DNA of 64,000 nucleotides from Mycobacterium sp. 852002-40037_SCH5390672 (GTDB lineage: Bacteria; Actinomycetota; Actinomycetes; Mycobacteriales; Mycobacteriaceae): positions 1-64,000 of the forward strand of contig NZ_LZTA01000038.1 in the NCBI RefSeq assembly GCF_001665875.1. The letters are read 5' to 3'. Each line of letters starts with the position of its first letter. Position 1 is the stretch's first letter. A model generated the notes under the pieces. That model had not been told where the DNA came from. It saw only the letters and a program-made list of their open reading frames with translations, and ran no database searches. The translations under genes and the position numbers were made by a program. Below, in pieces: positions 20,365 through 37,553 of this stretch.

Positions 20365-21705
20365 ATGTCGACTTTCATCGGGCAGCTGGTCGGATTCGCG
20401 GCCATCGTGTTTCTGGTCGTGCGGTATGTCGTGCCCCCGGTGCGCCGTCTGATGACCGCTCGGCAAGACACCGTGCGCCAACAGTTGAAAGATGCTGCAA
20501 CGGCGAGCGATCGGTTGACCGAGTCGACCACGGCACATAGCAAGGCCGTCGAATCCGCCAAGTCCGAGGGTGAACGGATCGTCGAGGAGGCCCAGACCGA
20601 CTCTGGCCGCATCGTCGAACAGTTACGTGCCCAGGCTGATGTCGAGTCCGAACGCATCGGCACACAGGGCAGGCGGCAGGTCGATCTCCTGCGTACCCAG
20701 CTGAGCCGGCAGCTCCGTTTGGAACTGGGCCACGAAGCGGTGCGCCAGGCCGGCGAGTTGGTACGGAACTACGTCGCGGACGCGGCAGAGCAGTCAGCCA
20801 CCGTCGACCGGTTCCTCGAGGAGCTCGACGAAATGGCGCCCGCGTCGGCCGACGTCCAGTATCCCTTGATGACCAAGATGCGCTCGTCGAGTCGCGTCGC
20901 ACTGGGCAATCTGTCGGACAAGTTCAGCACCATAGCTAAAGACCTTGACAACAAGGGGCTTTCGAATCTCTCCAGTGAACTGGTAGAGGTGGCCCAGATG
21001 CTGGACCGCGAGATCGTTGTGACGCGGTATCTCACCGTCCCCGCCGAGGATGGGGCCCCCAGGGCCCGGTTGATCGAGCGACTGGTCTCCGGGAAGGTCG
21101 GCGACGCCACACTCGACGTGCTGCGCTCGGCCGTATCGGAGCGTTGGTCGGCCAACTCCGACCTCATCGACGCCATCGAACACGTGTCCCGGCAGGCGTT
21201 GCTCGAAGTCGCAGAACGTGAGGACAAAGTCGACGAGGTCGAAGAACAGCTGTTCCGGTTCTCCCGCATCCTCGACGCGCAACCGCGACTTTCCATCCTG
21301 CTGGGCGACTACGCCGTTCCGGTCGAAGGCCGAGTTGCGTTGTTGCGCAAGGTGCTTGACAGCGCAAGCGGCAAAGTCAACCCCATTGTGGCTGCGCTGC
21401 TGACCCAGACGGTCGAACTGCTCAGAGGCCAGCCGGCCGAGGAGGCTGTTCAGTTCTTGACAGAAGTCGCCGTGGCGCGCCGCGGCGAGATCGTCGCCCA
21501 GGTCAGTGCGGCGGCCGAACTCAGCGATGGCCAGCGATCTCGTCTCATCGACGTGCTCGGCCGCATCTACGGTCACACGGTGGCGGTGCAGCTGCAGATC
21601 GATGCCGAATTACTGGGTGGCCTACTCATCTCCGTGGCCGATGAAGTGATCGACGGAACACTCGCTTCTCGCCTTGCCGCGGCCGAGGCTCAATTGCCCG
21701 ATTGA
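20365..21705 (+). CDS. atpH: ATP synthase fused b'-delta subunit
   Basis: 446 residues, more than twice the size of a free delta subunit. The first 165 or so residues resemble a b subunit (membrane helix [20 protein letters not shown], then a long coiled helix), and the remainder is the delta (OSCP) domain with [13 protein letters not shown] and [14 protein letters not shown] text near the C-terminus. This fusion is the known mycobacterial arrangement and makes the second stalk strand and the cap on F1 in one chain. Confidence 0.96.
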   Translation: MSTFIGQLVGFAAIVFLVVRYVVPPVRRLMTARQDTVRQQLKDAATASDRLTESTTAHSKAVESAKSEGERIVEEAQTDSGRIVEQLRAQADVESERIGTQGRRQVDLLRTQLSRQLRLELGHEAVRQAGELVRNYVADAAEQSATVDRFLEELDEMAPASADVQYPLMTKMRSSSRVALGNLSDKFSTIAKDLDNKGLSNLSSELVEVAQMLDREIVVTRYLTVPAEDGAPRARLIERLVSGKVGDATLDVLRSAVSERWSANSDLIDAIEHVSRQALLEVAEREDKVDEVEEQLFRFSRILDAQPRLSILLGDYAVPVEGRVALLRKVLDSASGKVNPIVAALLTQTVELLRGQPAEEAVQFLTEVAVARRGEIVAQVSAAAELSDGQRSRLIDVLGRIYGHTVAVQLQIDAELLGGLLISVADEVIDGTLASRLAAAEAQLPD

Positions 21706-21775
21706 CCACCGCCGACCAATCACAAACCTATTCCGACACCCGCGATACCAAGATCAAGTAGGAAGACGAAAAGCC

Positions 21776-23467
<1,692 letters not shown>

Positions 23468-23473
23468 CTACCG

Positions 23474-24382
23474 ATGGCAGCAACACTTCGCGAATTACGT
23501 GGCCGGATTCGTTCGGCAGGGTCGATCAAAAAGATCACCAAGGCCCAGGAAATGATCGCGACATCGCGCATCGGCAAGGCACAGGCCCGGCTGCAATCCG
23601 CCCGGCCCTACGCATTCCAGATCACGTCGATGCTCACCACGTTGTCCTCCGAAGCCGCCTTGGACCATCCTTTGCTGGTCGAGCGAGAAGAGCCGAAGCG
23701 GGCCGGCGTCCTGGTGGTGTCCTCGGACCGTGGTTTGTGCGGCGCGTACAACTCGAGCATCTTCCGTCGCTCCGAGGAGCTGTTCTCCCTGCTCAGGGAG
23801 GAAGGCAAGACGCCAGTCGTCTACACGGTGGGTCGTAAAGCGTTGAACTACTTCAAGTTCCGCAACTGGGACATCACGGAATCGTGGACGGGCTTCTCCG
23901 AGCAACCCACGTATGAGAACGCCACGGAGATCGCGTCCACCTTGGTCGAGACTTTCATGGCCGGCGCCGGTGACGACGAGTCACAGGACGACCGGGGCGT
24001 CGACGAACTGCACATCGTCTATTCCGAGTTCAAGTCGATGATGTCGCAGGCCGCGGTGGCCCACCGCATCGCCCCGCTGGTCATGGAATACGTCGAGGAC
24101 ACCGACGAACTCCACACCTTGTACTCGTTCGAGCCAGACGCGACAACGCTTTTCGAGGCGCTGCTGCCGCGGTATGTGACGACCCGGGTTTACACGGCGC
24201 TACTCGAATCGGCGGCATCGGAACTCGCGTCACGTCAACGAGCGATGAAGTCGGCAACGGACAACGCGGATGACCTGATCAAAGAGCTCACGCTGATGGC
24301 GAACCGCGAGCGGCAGGCTCAGATCACCCAAGAGATCAGCGAAATCGTCGGCGGCGCAAACGCGCTGGCCGACGCTAAGTAG
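23474..24382 (+). CDS. atpG: ATP synthase subunit gamma
   Basis: 302 residues. The N- and C-terminal helices ([12 protein letters not shown] and [20 protein letters not shown]) form the central coiled coil that turns inside the alpha-beta ring. The Rossmann-like middle carries the mycobacterial acidic loop insertion (about residues 160-176, [12 protein letters not shown]), which is absent from E. coli and reported to affect coupling and to be a drug target. Confidence 0.96.
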   Translation: MAATLRELRGRIRSAGSIKKITKAQEMIATSRIGKAQARLQSARPYAFQITSMLTTLSSEAALDHPLLVEREEPKRAGVLVVSSDRGLCGAYNSSIFRRSEELFSLLREEGKTPVVYTVGRKALNYFKFRNWDITESWTGFSEQPTYENATEIASTLVETFMAGAGDDESQDDRGVDELHIVYSEFKSMMSQAAVAHRIAPLVMEYVEDTDELHTLYSFEPDATTLFEALLPRYVTTRVYTALLESAASELASRQRAMKSATDNADDLIKELTLMANRERQAQITQEISEIVGGANALADAK

Positions 24383-25858
<1,476 letters not shown>

Positions 25859-25893
25859 CGCATGAGCGAAAAGGCTCTGAAAGGCTCTGTGGC

Positions 25894-26259
25894 ATGGCGG
25901 ATTTGAACGTCGAGATAGTCGCCGTCGACCGAAAGATCTGGTCGGGTGAGGCAACGTTTCTGTTCACCCGCACCACCGTCGGTGAGATCGGCATCCTGCC
26001 GCGGCACATCCCGCTGGTAGCGCAGTTGGTCGACGACGCAATGGTGCGCGTCGAACGAGATGGCGAAGACGATCTGCGGATCGCGGTGGATGGCGGATTT
26101 TTGTCCGTCACCGAGGAATCGGTGACGATCTTGGCCGAATCCGCCGAGTTCGAGTCGGAGATCGACGAGAGCGCCGCCAGAGAGGCTTCGGAGTCGGACG
26201 ATCCGCGTATCGCCGCCAGAGGGCGCGCAAGATTGCGCGCCGTCGGCGCGATCGACTAA
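25894..26259 (+). CDS. atpC: ATP synthase subunit epsilon
   Basis: 121 residues, the short mycobacterial form. The N-terminal beta sandwich ([33 protein letters not shown]) is complete; the C-terminal helical hairpin is short. It links gamma to the c ring. A tandem AAGGCTCTG duplication lies in the 35-nt gap after atpD. Confidence 0.96.
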   Translation: MADLNVEIVAVDRKIWSGEATFLFTRTTVGEIGILPRHIPLVAQLVDDAMVRVERDGEDDLRIAVDGGFLSVTEESVTILAESAEFESEIDESAAREASESDDPRIAARGRARLRAVGAID

Positions 26260-26265
26260 CCGCCG

Positions 26266-26709
26266 ATGAGCGCGCCCATGACTGGCATGGTCGTGCTCGT
26301 CGTCGTGCTGGCGGGTGCTGTCGTCGCGCTGAGCTATCGGCTGTGGAAACTGCGCCAGGGCGGCACGGCGGGGATCATGCGAGACATTCCCGCGGTGGGA
26401 GGCCACGGCTGGCGGCACGGCGTAATCCGTTACCGCGGAGGCGAAGCGGCCTTCTACCGGCTGTCCAGTCTGCGATGGTGGCCGGACCGGCGGCTGAGCC
26501 GGCGAGGCGTGGAGATCGTATCCAGGCGGGCGCCACGCGGTGACGAGTTCGACATCATGACCGACGAGATCGTCGTCATCGAGCTGCGCGACACAACCCA
26601 GGACCGCCGGTCTGGCTACGAGATCGCCTTTGACAAGGGTGCGTTGACCGCGTTCTTGTCCTGGCTGGAGTCGCGTCCGTCGCCGCGATCCCGCCGGCGC
26701 AGCCTCTAG
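26266..26709 (+). CDS. DUF2550 membrane-anchored protein (Rv1312-like)
   Basis: 147 residues. An N-terminal membrane helix (MVVLVVVLAGAVVALSYRLW) leads to a cytoplasmic, arginine-rich domain with the DUF2550 pattern GWRHGVIRYRGGEAAFYRLSSL and a basic tail. It starts 6 nt after atpC and is conserved at the end of mycobacterial atp operons, so co-transcription is likely, but its function is not known. It converges with the adenosyltransferase gene 37 bp further on. Confidence 0.85.
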   Translation: MSAPMTGMVVLVVVLAGAVVALSYRLWKLRQGGTAGIMRDIPAVGGHGWRHGVIRYRGGEAAFYRLSSLRWWPDRRLSRRGVEIVSRRAPRGDEFDIMTDEIVVIELRDTTQDRRSGYEIAFDKGALTAFLSWLESRPSPRSRRRSL

Positions 26710-26746
26710 ACCGCGTCACCGGTACGCGAGACGAACGGAGCCCCGG

Positions 26747-27328
26747 CTAACTCCCGGCAGCGTTCTCGCCGGGTTTCCAGCGCACGTCGCCGTCGGGATT
26801 GGCCACGCGCGACAGGATGAAGAGCAGATCCGAGAGGCGGTTCAGGTATTTCGCGGGCAGGACGTTGACCTGCCCGGGCGCGGCGTCGACCGCCGCCCAT
26901 GCCGACCGTTCGGCCCGACGCACCACGGTGCGGGCGACGTGCAGCAACGCCGACAACGGCGAACCACCCGGCAGCACAAACGAATTCAGCTTCGGTAAGG
27001 ACTCGTTATATGTGTCACACCACTTTTCGAGCCGATCGATGTAGGGCTGGGTGACTCGCAGGGGGGGATATTCGGGGTTTTCGACCACGGGAGTCGACAG
27101 ATCCGCGCCGGCATCGAACAAATCGTTCTGGATCTGCTGCAACACACCCATGAGCTTCTCGTCGGGCTGACCCACGGCGATGGCGACGCCGATCGCCGAG
27201 TTGGCTTCGTCGCAGTCCGCGTAGGCCACCAGCCGGGGGTCGTTCTTGGAGACCCGCGAGAAGTCGCTCAATCCCGTGGTGCCGTCGTCGCCGGTCCGGG
27301 TGTAGATGCGAGTCAGGTGTACTGCCAT
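26747..27328 (-). CDS. PduO-type ATP:cob(I)alamin adenosyltransferase
   Basis: 193 residues. It makes adenosylcobalamin, the cofactor of methylmalonyl-CoA mutase. The ATP-binding N-terminus [11 protein letters not shown], the helical core with [19 protein letters not shown] and RRAERS, and [12 protein letters not shown] are all PduO signatures. The ATG was chosen over the longer upstream frame because it matches the family N-terminus ([13 protein letters not shown]) and because a TACGGT -10-like box lies 6 nt before it, predicting a leaderless mRNA. The window also encodes methylmalonyl-CoA epimerase, whose pathway needs this cofactor. Confidence 0.95.
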   Translation of the reverse strand: MAVHLTRIYTRTGDDGTTGLSDFSRVSKNDPRLVAYADCDEANSAIGVAIAVGQPDEKLMGVLQQIQNDLFDAGADLSTPVVENPEYPPLRVTQPYIDRLEKWCDTYNESLPKLNSFVLPGGSPLSALLHVARTVVRRAERSAWAAVDAAPGQVNVLPAKYLNRLSDLLFILSRVANPDGDVRWKPGENAAGS

Positions 27329-27362
27329 GAGCAAACCGTACTCGGGTGTGTGGGTCGGCCGA

Positions 27363-27391
27363 CTGACAAGCCGATACCGCTTCACTAGACT
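27363..27391 (+). promoter_or_regulatory. Candidate murA promoter giving a leaderless mRNA
   Basis: CTGACA and TAGACT with a 17-nt spacer; the -10 ends 7 nt before the murA GTG, so transcription should start on or next to the start codon. Confidence 0.6.
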
Positions 27392-27398
27392 GACGCGG

Positions 27399-28652
27399 GT
27401 GGCTGAACGATTCGTGGTGACCGGCGGCAACCGCTTGTCAGGCGAAGTCGCAGTAGGCGGGGCAAAAAACAGCGTGCTCAAGCTGATGGCCGCGACGCTG
27501 TTGGCCGAAGGCACCAGCACAATCACCAACTGCCCCGACATCCTGGATGTGCCGCTGATGGCGGAGGTGCTGCGCGGCCTGGGCGCAACCGTCGAGCTGG
27601 ATGGCGATGTCGCCCGAATCACCTCTCCGGATGAGCCGAAATACGATGCCGACTTCGCCGCGGTGCGACAGTTCCGCGCGTCGGTGTGCGTGCTGGGACC
27701 GCTGGTCGGCCGGTGCAAGCGCGCCCGGGTCGCGCTGCCGGGTGGTGACGCGATCGGCTCGCGTCCGCTGGACATGCATCAGGCCGGCCTGCGCCAACTG
27801 GGGGCGCAATGCAACATCGAGCACGGATGCGTGGTGGCACAAGCCGACACGTTGCGCGGCGCGGAGATTCAATTGGAGTTCCCCTCGGTGGGAGCCACCG
27901 AGAACATCCTGATGGCCGCGGTCGTGGCCGAGGGCGTCACCACCATCCACAACGCGGCGCGCGAGCCCGACGTCGTGGATCTGTGCACGATGTTGAACCA
28001 GATGGGCGCGCAGGTCGAAGGCGCGGGTTCGCCGACGATGACCATCACCGGCGTCCCGCGGCTGCACCCGACCGAGCATCGCGTGATCGGGGATCGCATC
28101 GTCGCCGCCACGTGGGGGATCGCAGCCGCGATCACCCGCGGAGACATCTCGGTGAAGGGCATCGACCCGGCCCACCTGCAGGTGGTGCTGCACAAGTTGC
28201 ACGACGCCGGCGCCACCGTGACCCAAACCGACGACAGCTTCCGGGTGGCGCAGTACGAGCGCCCGAAGGCCGTCAATGTGGCGACCTTGCCGTTCCCCGG
28301 ATTCCCCACCGACCTGCAGCCCATGGCGATCGCCCTGGCCTCGATCGCCGACGGCACGTCGATGATCACCGAGAACGTATTCGAGGCGCGCTTTCGGTTC
28401 GTTGAGGAAATGATTCGCCTTGGCGCCGACGCCCGGACCGACGGACACCACGCCGTCGTTCGCGGCCTGCCGCAATTGTCGAGCGCACCGGTTTGGTGTT
28501 CGGATATCCGGGCCGGCGCCGGCCTGGTGTTGGCCGGCCTTGTCGCCGACGGAGACACCGAGGTTCACGACGTCTTCCACATCGATCGCGGCTACCCGTT
28601 GTTCGTGGAAAACCTGGCGATTTTGGGAGCGGAGATCGAGCGGGTACAGTAA
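27399..28652 (+). CDS. murA: UDP-GlcNAc enolpyruvyl transferase
   Basis: 417 residues. It transfers enolpyruvate to UDP-GlcNAc, the first committed step of peptidoglycan synthesis. The substrate loops [20 protein letters not shown] and [12 protein letters not shown] are present. The loop residue that is Cys in E. coli is Asp117 ([11 protein letters not shown]), as in M. tuberculosis, which explains intrinsic fosfomycin resistance. The GTG start is supported by the family N-terminus ([12 protein letters not shown]) and the promoter position. The rRNA operon follows directly, as in slow growers. Confidence 0.97.
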   Translation: MAERFVVTGGNRLSGEVAVGGAKNSVLKLMAATLLAEGTSTITNCPDILDVPLMAEVLRGLGATVELDGDVARITSPDEPKYDADFAAVRQFRASVCVLGPLVGRCKRARVALPGGDAIGSRPLDMHQAGLRQLGAQCNIEHGCVVAQADTLRGAEIQLEFPSVGATENILMAAVVAEGVTTIHNAAREPDVVDLCTMLNQMGAQVEGAGSPTMTITGVPRLHPTEHRVIGDRIVAATWGIAAAITRGDISVKGIDPAHLQVVLHKLHDAGATVTQTDDSFRVAQYERPKAVNVATLPFPGFPTDLQPMAIALASIADGTSMITENVFEARFRFVEEMIRLGADARTDGHHAVVRGLPQLSSAPVWCSDIRAGAGLVLAGLVADGDTEVHDVFHIDRGYPLFVENLAILGAEIERVQ

Positions 28653-28711
28653 CCAAAGTCAGTGCCCCACAAGCGCGATCACCAACGCGAAGGTGGACGA
28701 AGAGCGGGGCC

Positions 28712-28741
28712 TTGACTCCCTCGCTGGATTGGTACTAGCCT
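28712..28741 (+). promoter_or_regulatory. rRNA operon promoter P1
   Basis: TTGACT and TAGCCT with an 18-nt spacer, very close to the P1 promoter known upstream of mycobacterial rrnA. Confidence 0.75.
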
Positions 28742-28787
28742 GGCACGGCTGCTCCCGACACGGTCTCTAGAAGATCAAAACTGGGAG

Positions 28788-28817
28788 TTGACTTAGCTGC
28801 CGGATGTGTATTAAGCT
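28788..28817 (+). promoter_or_regulatory. rRNA operon second promoter (PCL1-like)
   Basis: TTGACT and TAAGCT with an 18-nt spacer, 76 bp downstream of P1, followed by the conserved CTGGCAGGGTTGCCCC start region. The tandem pair matches the two-promoter layout of slow growers. Confidence 0.75.
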
Positions 28818-29019
28818 GGCAGGGTTGCCCCAAAACGGGCGAAACAAGTGTTGTTTGAGAACTCAATAGTGTGTTTGGTTTATTTATTTGTTGTTGTTTT
28901 TTTGACCATACTTGCACCCCCCGTGTGTGGGTATGGTCGTTTCTAGATGCCAGTTTTTGGTGTCTTTTTGTTAGGTCAGATTTTCTCTGATTGTGAATTC
29001 ACCTCGTTTTGCGAGGAGT
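28818..29019 (+). promoter_or_regulatory. rRNA leader with boxA and processing stems
   Basis: The antitermination boxA region (TTGTTTGAGAACTCAATAG) starts at 28851. A perfect 8-bp stem GACCATAC/GTATGGTC spans 28904-28938, and CCTCG/CGAGG forms a small hairpin at 29002-29016 just before 16S. The T-rich sequence between them has no open frame with coding character. Confidence 0.7.
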
Positions 29020-33952
<4,933 letters not shown>

Positions 33953-34034
33953 TCGCAACCACAGTCCATTTCTGCGGCTATTTGTCGCGGAAAGCTTTGA
34001 CACCGCACCCCCCACCAAACTAATTTAAATAGAG

Positions 34035-34148
34035 TTACGGCGGCCACAGCGACAGGGAAACGCCCGGTCCCATTCCGAACCCGGAAGCTAAGCCTGTCAG
34101 CGCCAATGATACTGCCCCTACGGGTGGAAAAGTAGGACACCGCCGAAC
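34035..34148 (+). rRNA. rrf: 5S ribosomal RNA
   Basis: 114 nt, TTACGGCGGCCACAGC to CACCGCCGAAC, with paired ends and the conserved CCCATTCCGAAC loop. It follows 23S by 82 nt of spacer. Confidence 0.95.
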
Positions 34149-34154
34149 ATACAC

Positions 34155-34184
34155 AAAAACACCCCCGGCAACGGGGGTGTTTTT
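34155..34184 (+). terminator. Intrinsic terminator of the rRNA operon
   Basis: A perfect 13-bp stem (AAAAACACCCCCG with its complement) closes a GCAA loop and ends in a run of five T. It is one of the few textbook intrinsic terminators in the window. The A-tract on the other side makes it bidirectional, also serving the convergent ogt gene. Confidence 0.9.
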
Positions 34185-34209
34185 GCATGCGCAAATAAAT
34201 GTGTGTTTC

Positions 34210-34713
34210 TTAATCGAATAACGTCCAATCTGCATTGACCGCCGTGCGTTTGCGCTCCATATCGAGAAGCGTTCGCTTTCGGTCCAGTCCGCCGCCGTAG
34301 CCGGTGAGGCTTCCGTTGGCGCCGATGACCCGGTGGCACGGGACGACGATCGCGATCGGGTTGTGCCCGTTGGCCAAGCCCACCGCGCGTGCGGAACCGA
34401 TGGCTCCGATTTGGGCGGCGATCTGTCCGTACGAGCGCGTCTCTCCGTACGGAATTGTCAGCAGCGCCTTCCACACCCGTCGCTGAAATTCCGAACCGTG
34501 CAGATCGAACTCGATGTCGAAGTCGATGCGTTCGCCGGCGAAATACGCGGTGAGCTGCTCGACTGCCGCGCCGAATGCCCGAGGATTCTGCGTCCAGCCG
34601 TTGCGGCTCGGTTCGTAGGTCTGGTCGACCATTCGTAGATTCGTCAGCACCGAGCCGCGACCGGCCAGGGTCAGCAGTCCGATCGGGCTGTCGATGGTGC
34701 GGTACTCGATCAT
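34210..34713 (-). CDS. ogt: Methylated-DNA-protein cysteine methyltransferase (O6-alkylguanine)
   Basis: 167 residues. It repairs O6-alkylguanine by moving the alkyl group to its own Cys126 in VPCHRVIGANG. The N-terminal ribonuclease-like domain and the helix-turn-helix with GSARAVGLANGHNP are complete. The ATG overlaps the alkA stop, so both are read from one mRNA in the order alkA-ogt, as in M. tuberculosis. Confidence 0.96.
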   Translation of the reverse strand: MIEYRTIDSPIGLLTLAGRGSVLTNLRMVDQTYEPSRNGWTQNPRAFGAAVEQLTAYFAGERIDFDIEFDLHGSEFQRRVWKALLTIPYGETRSYGQIAAQIGAIGSARAVGLANGHNPIAIVVPCHRVIGANGSLTGYGGGLDRKRTLLDMERKRTAVNADWTLFD

Positions 34714-36197
34714 GCGACCTCCTGCGGCGGCCAATGGTTTACCGGATGCTCGAGAGTGGTCCAAAGGTATTGGGTGGCATAGGAACGCCAGGGCCGCCAC
34801 CGCGCACTGTGCGCGATAAGGGACCGTTCGTCGGGCGGCAAGCCCAGCTGTTTGGCGGCCAGGCGCAAGCCCAGATCGCTGGCGGGAAACGCGTCGGGAT
34901 CGCCGAGGCCGCGCATCGCAATCACCTCCGCGGTCCAAGGGCCCACCCCGGGCAACGCGAGTAATTGCGCTCGAGCGCTTTCCCAGTCGCACCCGGCGCT
35001 CAGCACGACATTTCCGTCGGCGAGGCCGGCGACCAGCGCGGTGAGTGTCCGTCGGCGCGTTACGGGCACCGCCAAATGGATGGGATCGATTTCTGCCAGC
35101 TGCTCAACCGACGGGAAGGTATGGGTCAAGGTTCCCGCGGGATCGTTGATCGGCTGTCCGTAGGCCGCAACGAGGCGGCCCGCATGGGTGCTCGCCGCCT
35201 TGGTGGACACCTGCTGGCCCAGCACCGCGCGCACCGCGAGTTCGGCCTCGTCGACCGTGCGCGGAATCCGCTGCCCGGGCGCCTTGGCTACTACGGCGCA
35301 GAACTCCGCGTCGCCGCTCAGCGCCTCGTCCACCGCTTCCGGGTCGGCATCGAGGTCCAGCAGCCGCCGGCAGCGCGCGATAGCCGTTGTCAGATCGCGG
35401 AAGTCGTCGAGCACGAGAACGCAACGGACGTGATCCACGGCGGGCGTCAGGGCGACGATCGCGTTGCCGAACGGCAGTCGCAGAGTGCGCCGGTAAGCAC
35501 CATCGCGAACCTCCTCGCAACCGGGCACCGTGCCCGCCGCCAGGTGACCGAAGACACCGGCGTAGCCGAAGGGTGTGCGTACCGGGAGTCGAAGGCACAC
35601 GGTGCCAGGCGAATTCGGGCCCGATGCGGAGCGCGTCGCCGCGCGCTTGCGCAGCGCGCTCGGAGTGTTCTCGAACACCGAGCGCACGGTGTCGTTGAAC
35701 TGACGGATGCTGGAAAAGCCGGCGGCGAATGCGACGTCGCCGAACGGCAGGTCCGTGGTCTCGATCAGCACCCGGGCGGTCTGCGCCCGTTGCGCGCGGG
35801 CCAGGGCGAGCGGGCCGGCCCCGACCTCTGCCTGCAAGAGCCGCTCGAGCTGTCGGGTGGTGTATCCGAGGCGGGCGGCCAGGCCGCCGACACCTTCACG
35901 ATCCACCGTGCCGTCGGCGATCAGCCGCATCGTTCGCGCCACGACGTCACCCCGCACGTTCCATTCCGGAGACCCCGGGGACGCGTCGGGGCGGCACCGC
36001 TTGCACGCGCGAAAGCCGGCGCGCTGAGCGGCTGCCGCGGTCGGATAAAACCGCACGTTACGTGCGAACGGGGGCCGCACCGGGCAGCTGGGTCGGCAAT
36101 AGATCCGAGTGGTCAGCACCGCGGTGACGAACCAGCCGTCGAACCGGGCGTCCTTGGACTGGACGGCGCGGTAGCAGCGTTCGAAATCGTCGTGCAC
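34710..36197 (-). CDS. alkA: AdaA-AlkA fusion: alkylation-response regulator and DNA glycosylase
   Basis: 495 residues in three parts. Residues 1-75 form the AdaA zinc domain with Cys34, Cys38, Cys65 and Cys68; one of these accepts methyl groups from phosphotriesters. Residues about 85-185 are an AraC-type helix-turn-helix pair (LAARLGYTTRQLERLL, FAAGFSSIRQFND). The C-terminal part is an AlkA glycosylase with the helix-hairpin-helix LPGVGPWTAEVIAMRG and the catalytic Asp in PASDLG. It therefore senses damage, activates transcription and excises alkylated bases. The GTG start (VHDDFERC) matches M. tuberculosis; the frame is open ten codons further up. Confidence 0.95.
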   Translation of the reverse strand: MHDDFERCYRAVQSKDARFDGWFVTAVLTTRIYCRPSCPVRPPFARNVRFYPTAAAAQRAGFRACKRCRPDASPGSPEWNVRGDVVARTMRLIADGTVDREGVGGLAARLGYTTRQLERLLQAEVGAGPLALARAQRAQTARVLIETTDLPFGDVAFAAGFSSIRQFNDTVRSVFENTPSALRKRAATRSASGPNSPGTVCLRLPVRTPFGYAGVFGHLAAGTVPGCEEVRDGAYRRTLRLPFGNAIVALTPAVDHVRCVLVLDDFRDLTTAIARCRRLLDLDADPEAVDEALSGDAEFCAVVAKAPGQRIPRTVDEAELAVRAVLGQQVSTKAASTHAGRLVAAYGQPINDPAGTLTHTFPSVEQLAEIDPIHLAVPVTRRRTLTALVAGLADGNVVLSAGCDWESARAQLLALPGVGPWTAEVIAMRGLGDPDAFPASDLGLRLAAKQLGLPPDERSLIAHSARWRPWRSYATQYLWTTLEHPVNHWPPQEVA

Positions 36198-36423
36198 GGT
36201 TCCAGGCTTACACCCGCCCACCGACAAAACTGGCGGGAAAGCGACATCTACGTGAGATGCACCCGGAACGACCGATCAACCCTTTCCGCGGTTCACCATC
36301 CGATGCGCCTTTCTGGTCCATTCGAGATATTTCCTGCGCTCGATGGTATTAACTGTGACCCAACTCACCGGCTCTGGCGATATGACCCCGACGGGGTGAG
36401 CGAGTTCGGGGAAAGGCGAACCG

Positions 36424-37497
36424 ATGACGCGGCTGGCGACGTGGTGGGGGCAAGATGACCATTTCGATTGGCTGACAGGCTATTTGCAAGCCCACGGGCT
36501 CAGCACGAGCACCCGCAGGGTGTTAGCCGTTGTGGCGGCATCATTGGTGTTGGTTCCGGTCAACGTGTTCTACGGGCCCGTCCCGTTGTATCCACGTGTG
36601 GCGCTGACGGTTTCGGTCGTAGCCGCCGTCCTGGGGCTGGGCATGACGGCGCTGTGGTTGAGCGGGTGGCCCACTCGACGCCAGTCCGTGTTCTACATCA
36701 TGACCGGTGCCATATCAATTGGTGGCGGTTGTCTGTGGCAGCCTCAGTCACTCGTCGGGCTGATGTCATGCTCTGCGCTGTCGGTCACCGGTGGCTATAT
36801 CGCGTTCTTCCACACGGCGCGGCTCATGGCGCTGAATTTCTTCCTGGCCAGCGCGATCGGGGCCTGGCAGGCGGTGCGGCTGGCCGCTACCGGGCAGACC
36901 GTGCTGGCCTTCACGGGTTACTTTCTGGTCCTAGAACTCAACGTGGTCGTGCCGCTTGCCATCCAGGTCGTAGTGCGCGCGCTGTGGATGGATCTCTTGC
37001 GCGCCAACCGCGATCCGCTGACCGGGCTGTTGAATCGAAGAGCCTGCGACCGGGCCATAGTGGGCCGGATGCTGGCGGGTGCCCGTCACATGTTTCTGGC
37101 GGTGGCCATGGTTGATCTGGACCGCTTCAAAGAGCTCAACGACAGTCGCGGACACGCTGCCGGCGATGAGGCGCTCATCGCGGTGGCGGGTACCTTGACC
37201 ACTGCATGCGGAGAGACCGCCGTCGTCGGTCGCGTCGGCGGGGAGGAATTCCTGGTCGCGGACATCGTGACGACCGAACAGCTGCCGGAGTGGGGTCGAC
37301 AGCTCTGTGACGCCGTGGCCGGGGTGGACGCATCCGTGACCGCCAGCGTCGGAATCGCGAGCCTGGCGTTGAGCAGCGTGGTCTCGGACTATGCCGAGCA
37401 CGCGTTTCACCAGTTGGTCGCCCACGCCGACACCGCAATGTACGAAGCCAAGCGGTGTGGGGGTAACCAAATCCGCCACCACCAGATCGCGGCCTGA
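36424..37497 (+). CDS. Membrane diguanylate cyclase (GGDEF domain)
   Basis: 357 residues. About six hydrophobic helices occupy residues 30-200, with no recognisable named sensor domain, followed by a GGDEF domain (about 205-350). Catalytic motifs are intact: DPLTGLLNRRACD, MVDLDRFKELND and RVGGEEFLV. The inhibitory RxxD site five residues before GGEEF is absent, so product inhibition through that site is not expected. It should make cyclic di-GMP at the membrane. GGGGAAAGGCGAACCG gives a fair ribosome site. It lies outside the gene order known from M. tuberculosis and is convergent with the LysR gene. Confidence 0.9.
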   Translation: MTRLATWWGQDDHFDWLTGYLQAHGLSTSTRRVLAVVAASLVLVPVNVFYGPVPLYPRVALTVSVVAAVLGLGMTALWLSGWPTRRQSVFYIMTGAISIGGGCLWQPQSLVGLMSCSALSVTGGYIAFFHTARLMALNFFLASAIGAWQAVRLAATGQTVLAFTGYFLVLELNVVVPLAIQVVVRALWMDLLRANRDPLTGLLNRRACDRAIVGRMLAGARHMFLAVAMVDLDRFKELNDSRGHAAGDEALIAVAGTLTTACGETAVVGRVGGEEFLVADIVTTEQLPEWGRQLCDAVAGVDASVTASVGIASLALSSVVSDYAEHAFHQLVAHADTAMYEAKRCGGNQIRHHQIAA

Positions 37498-37553
37498 GTC
37501 GATACCCGAATTCCCCGCGTGGCACATCGGCCGGTGGGAGGCGCATGTTGCGT

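Noticed and set aside
25869..25888. AAGGCTCTG duplicated between atpD and atpC as a small leader peptide
   Set aside because: The short ATG frame at 25862 ends within a few codons of atpC and has no conserved content; a simple duplication is enough.
26710..26746. Possible insertion-sequence site between the DUF2550 and adenosyltransferase genes
   Set aside because: M. tuberculosis carries an IS1557 copy here, but only 37 bp remain in this window, with no repeats or transposase remnant; simply an empty site.
28653..29019. Small gene between murA and 16S
   Set aside because: The region is explained by two promoters, boxA and leader stems; T-rich stretches and lack of a ribosome site argue against coding.
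35000..36458. 497-residue forward open frame opposite alkA
   Set aside because: It runs antisense to a three-domain protein with complete zinc and glycosylase motifs, so it is a shadow.
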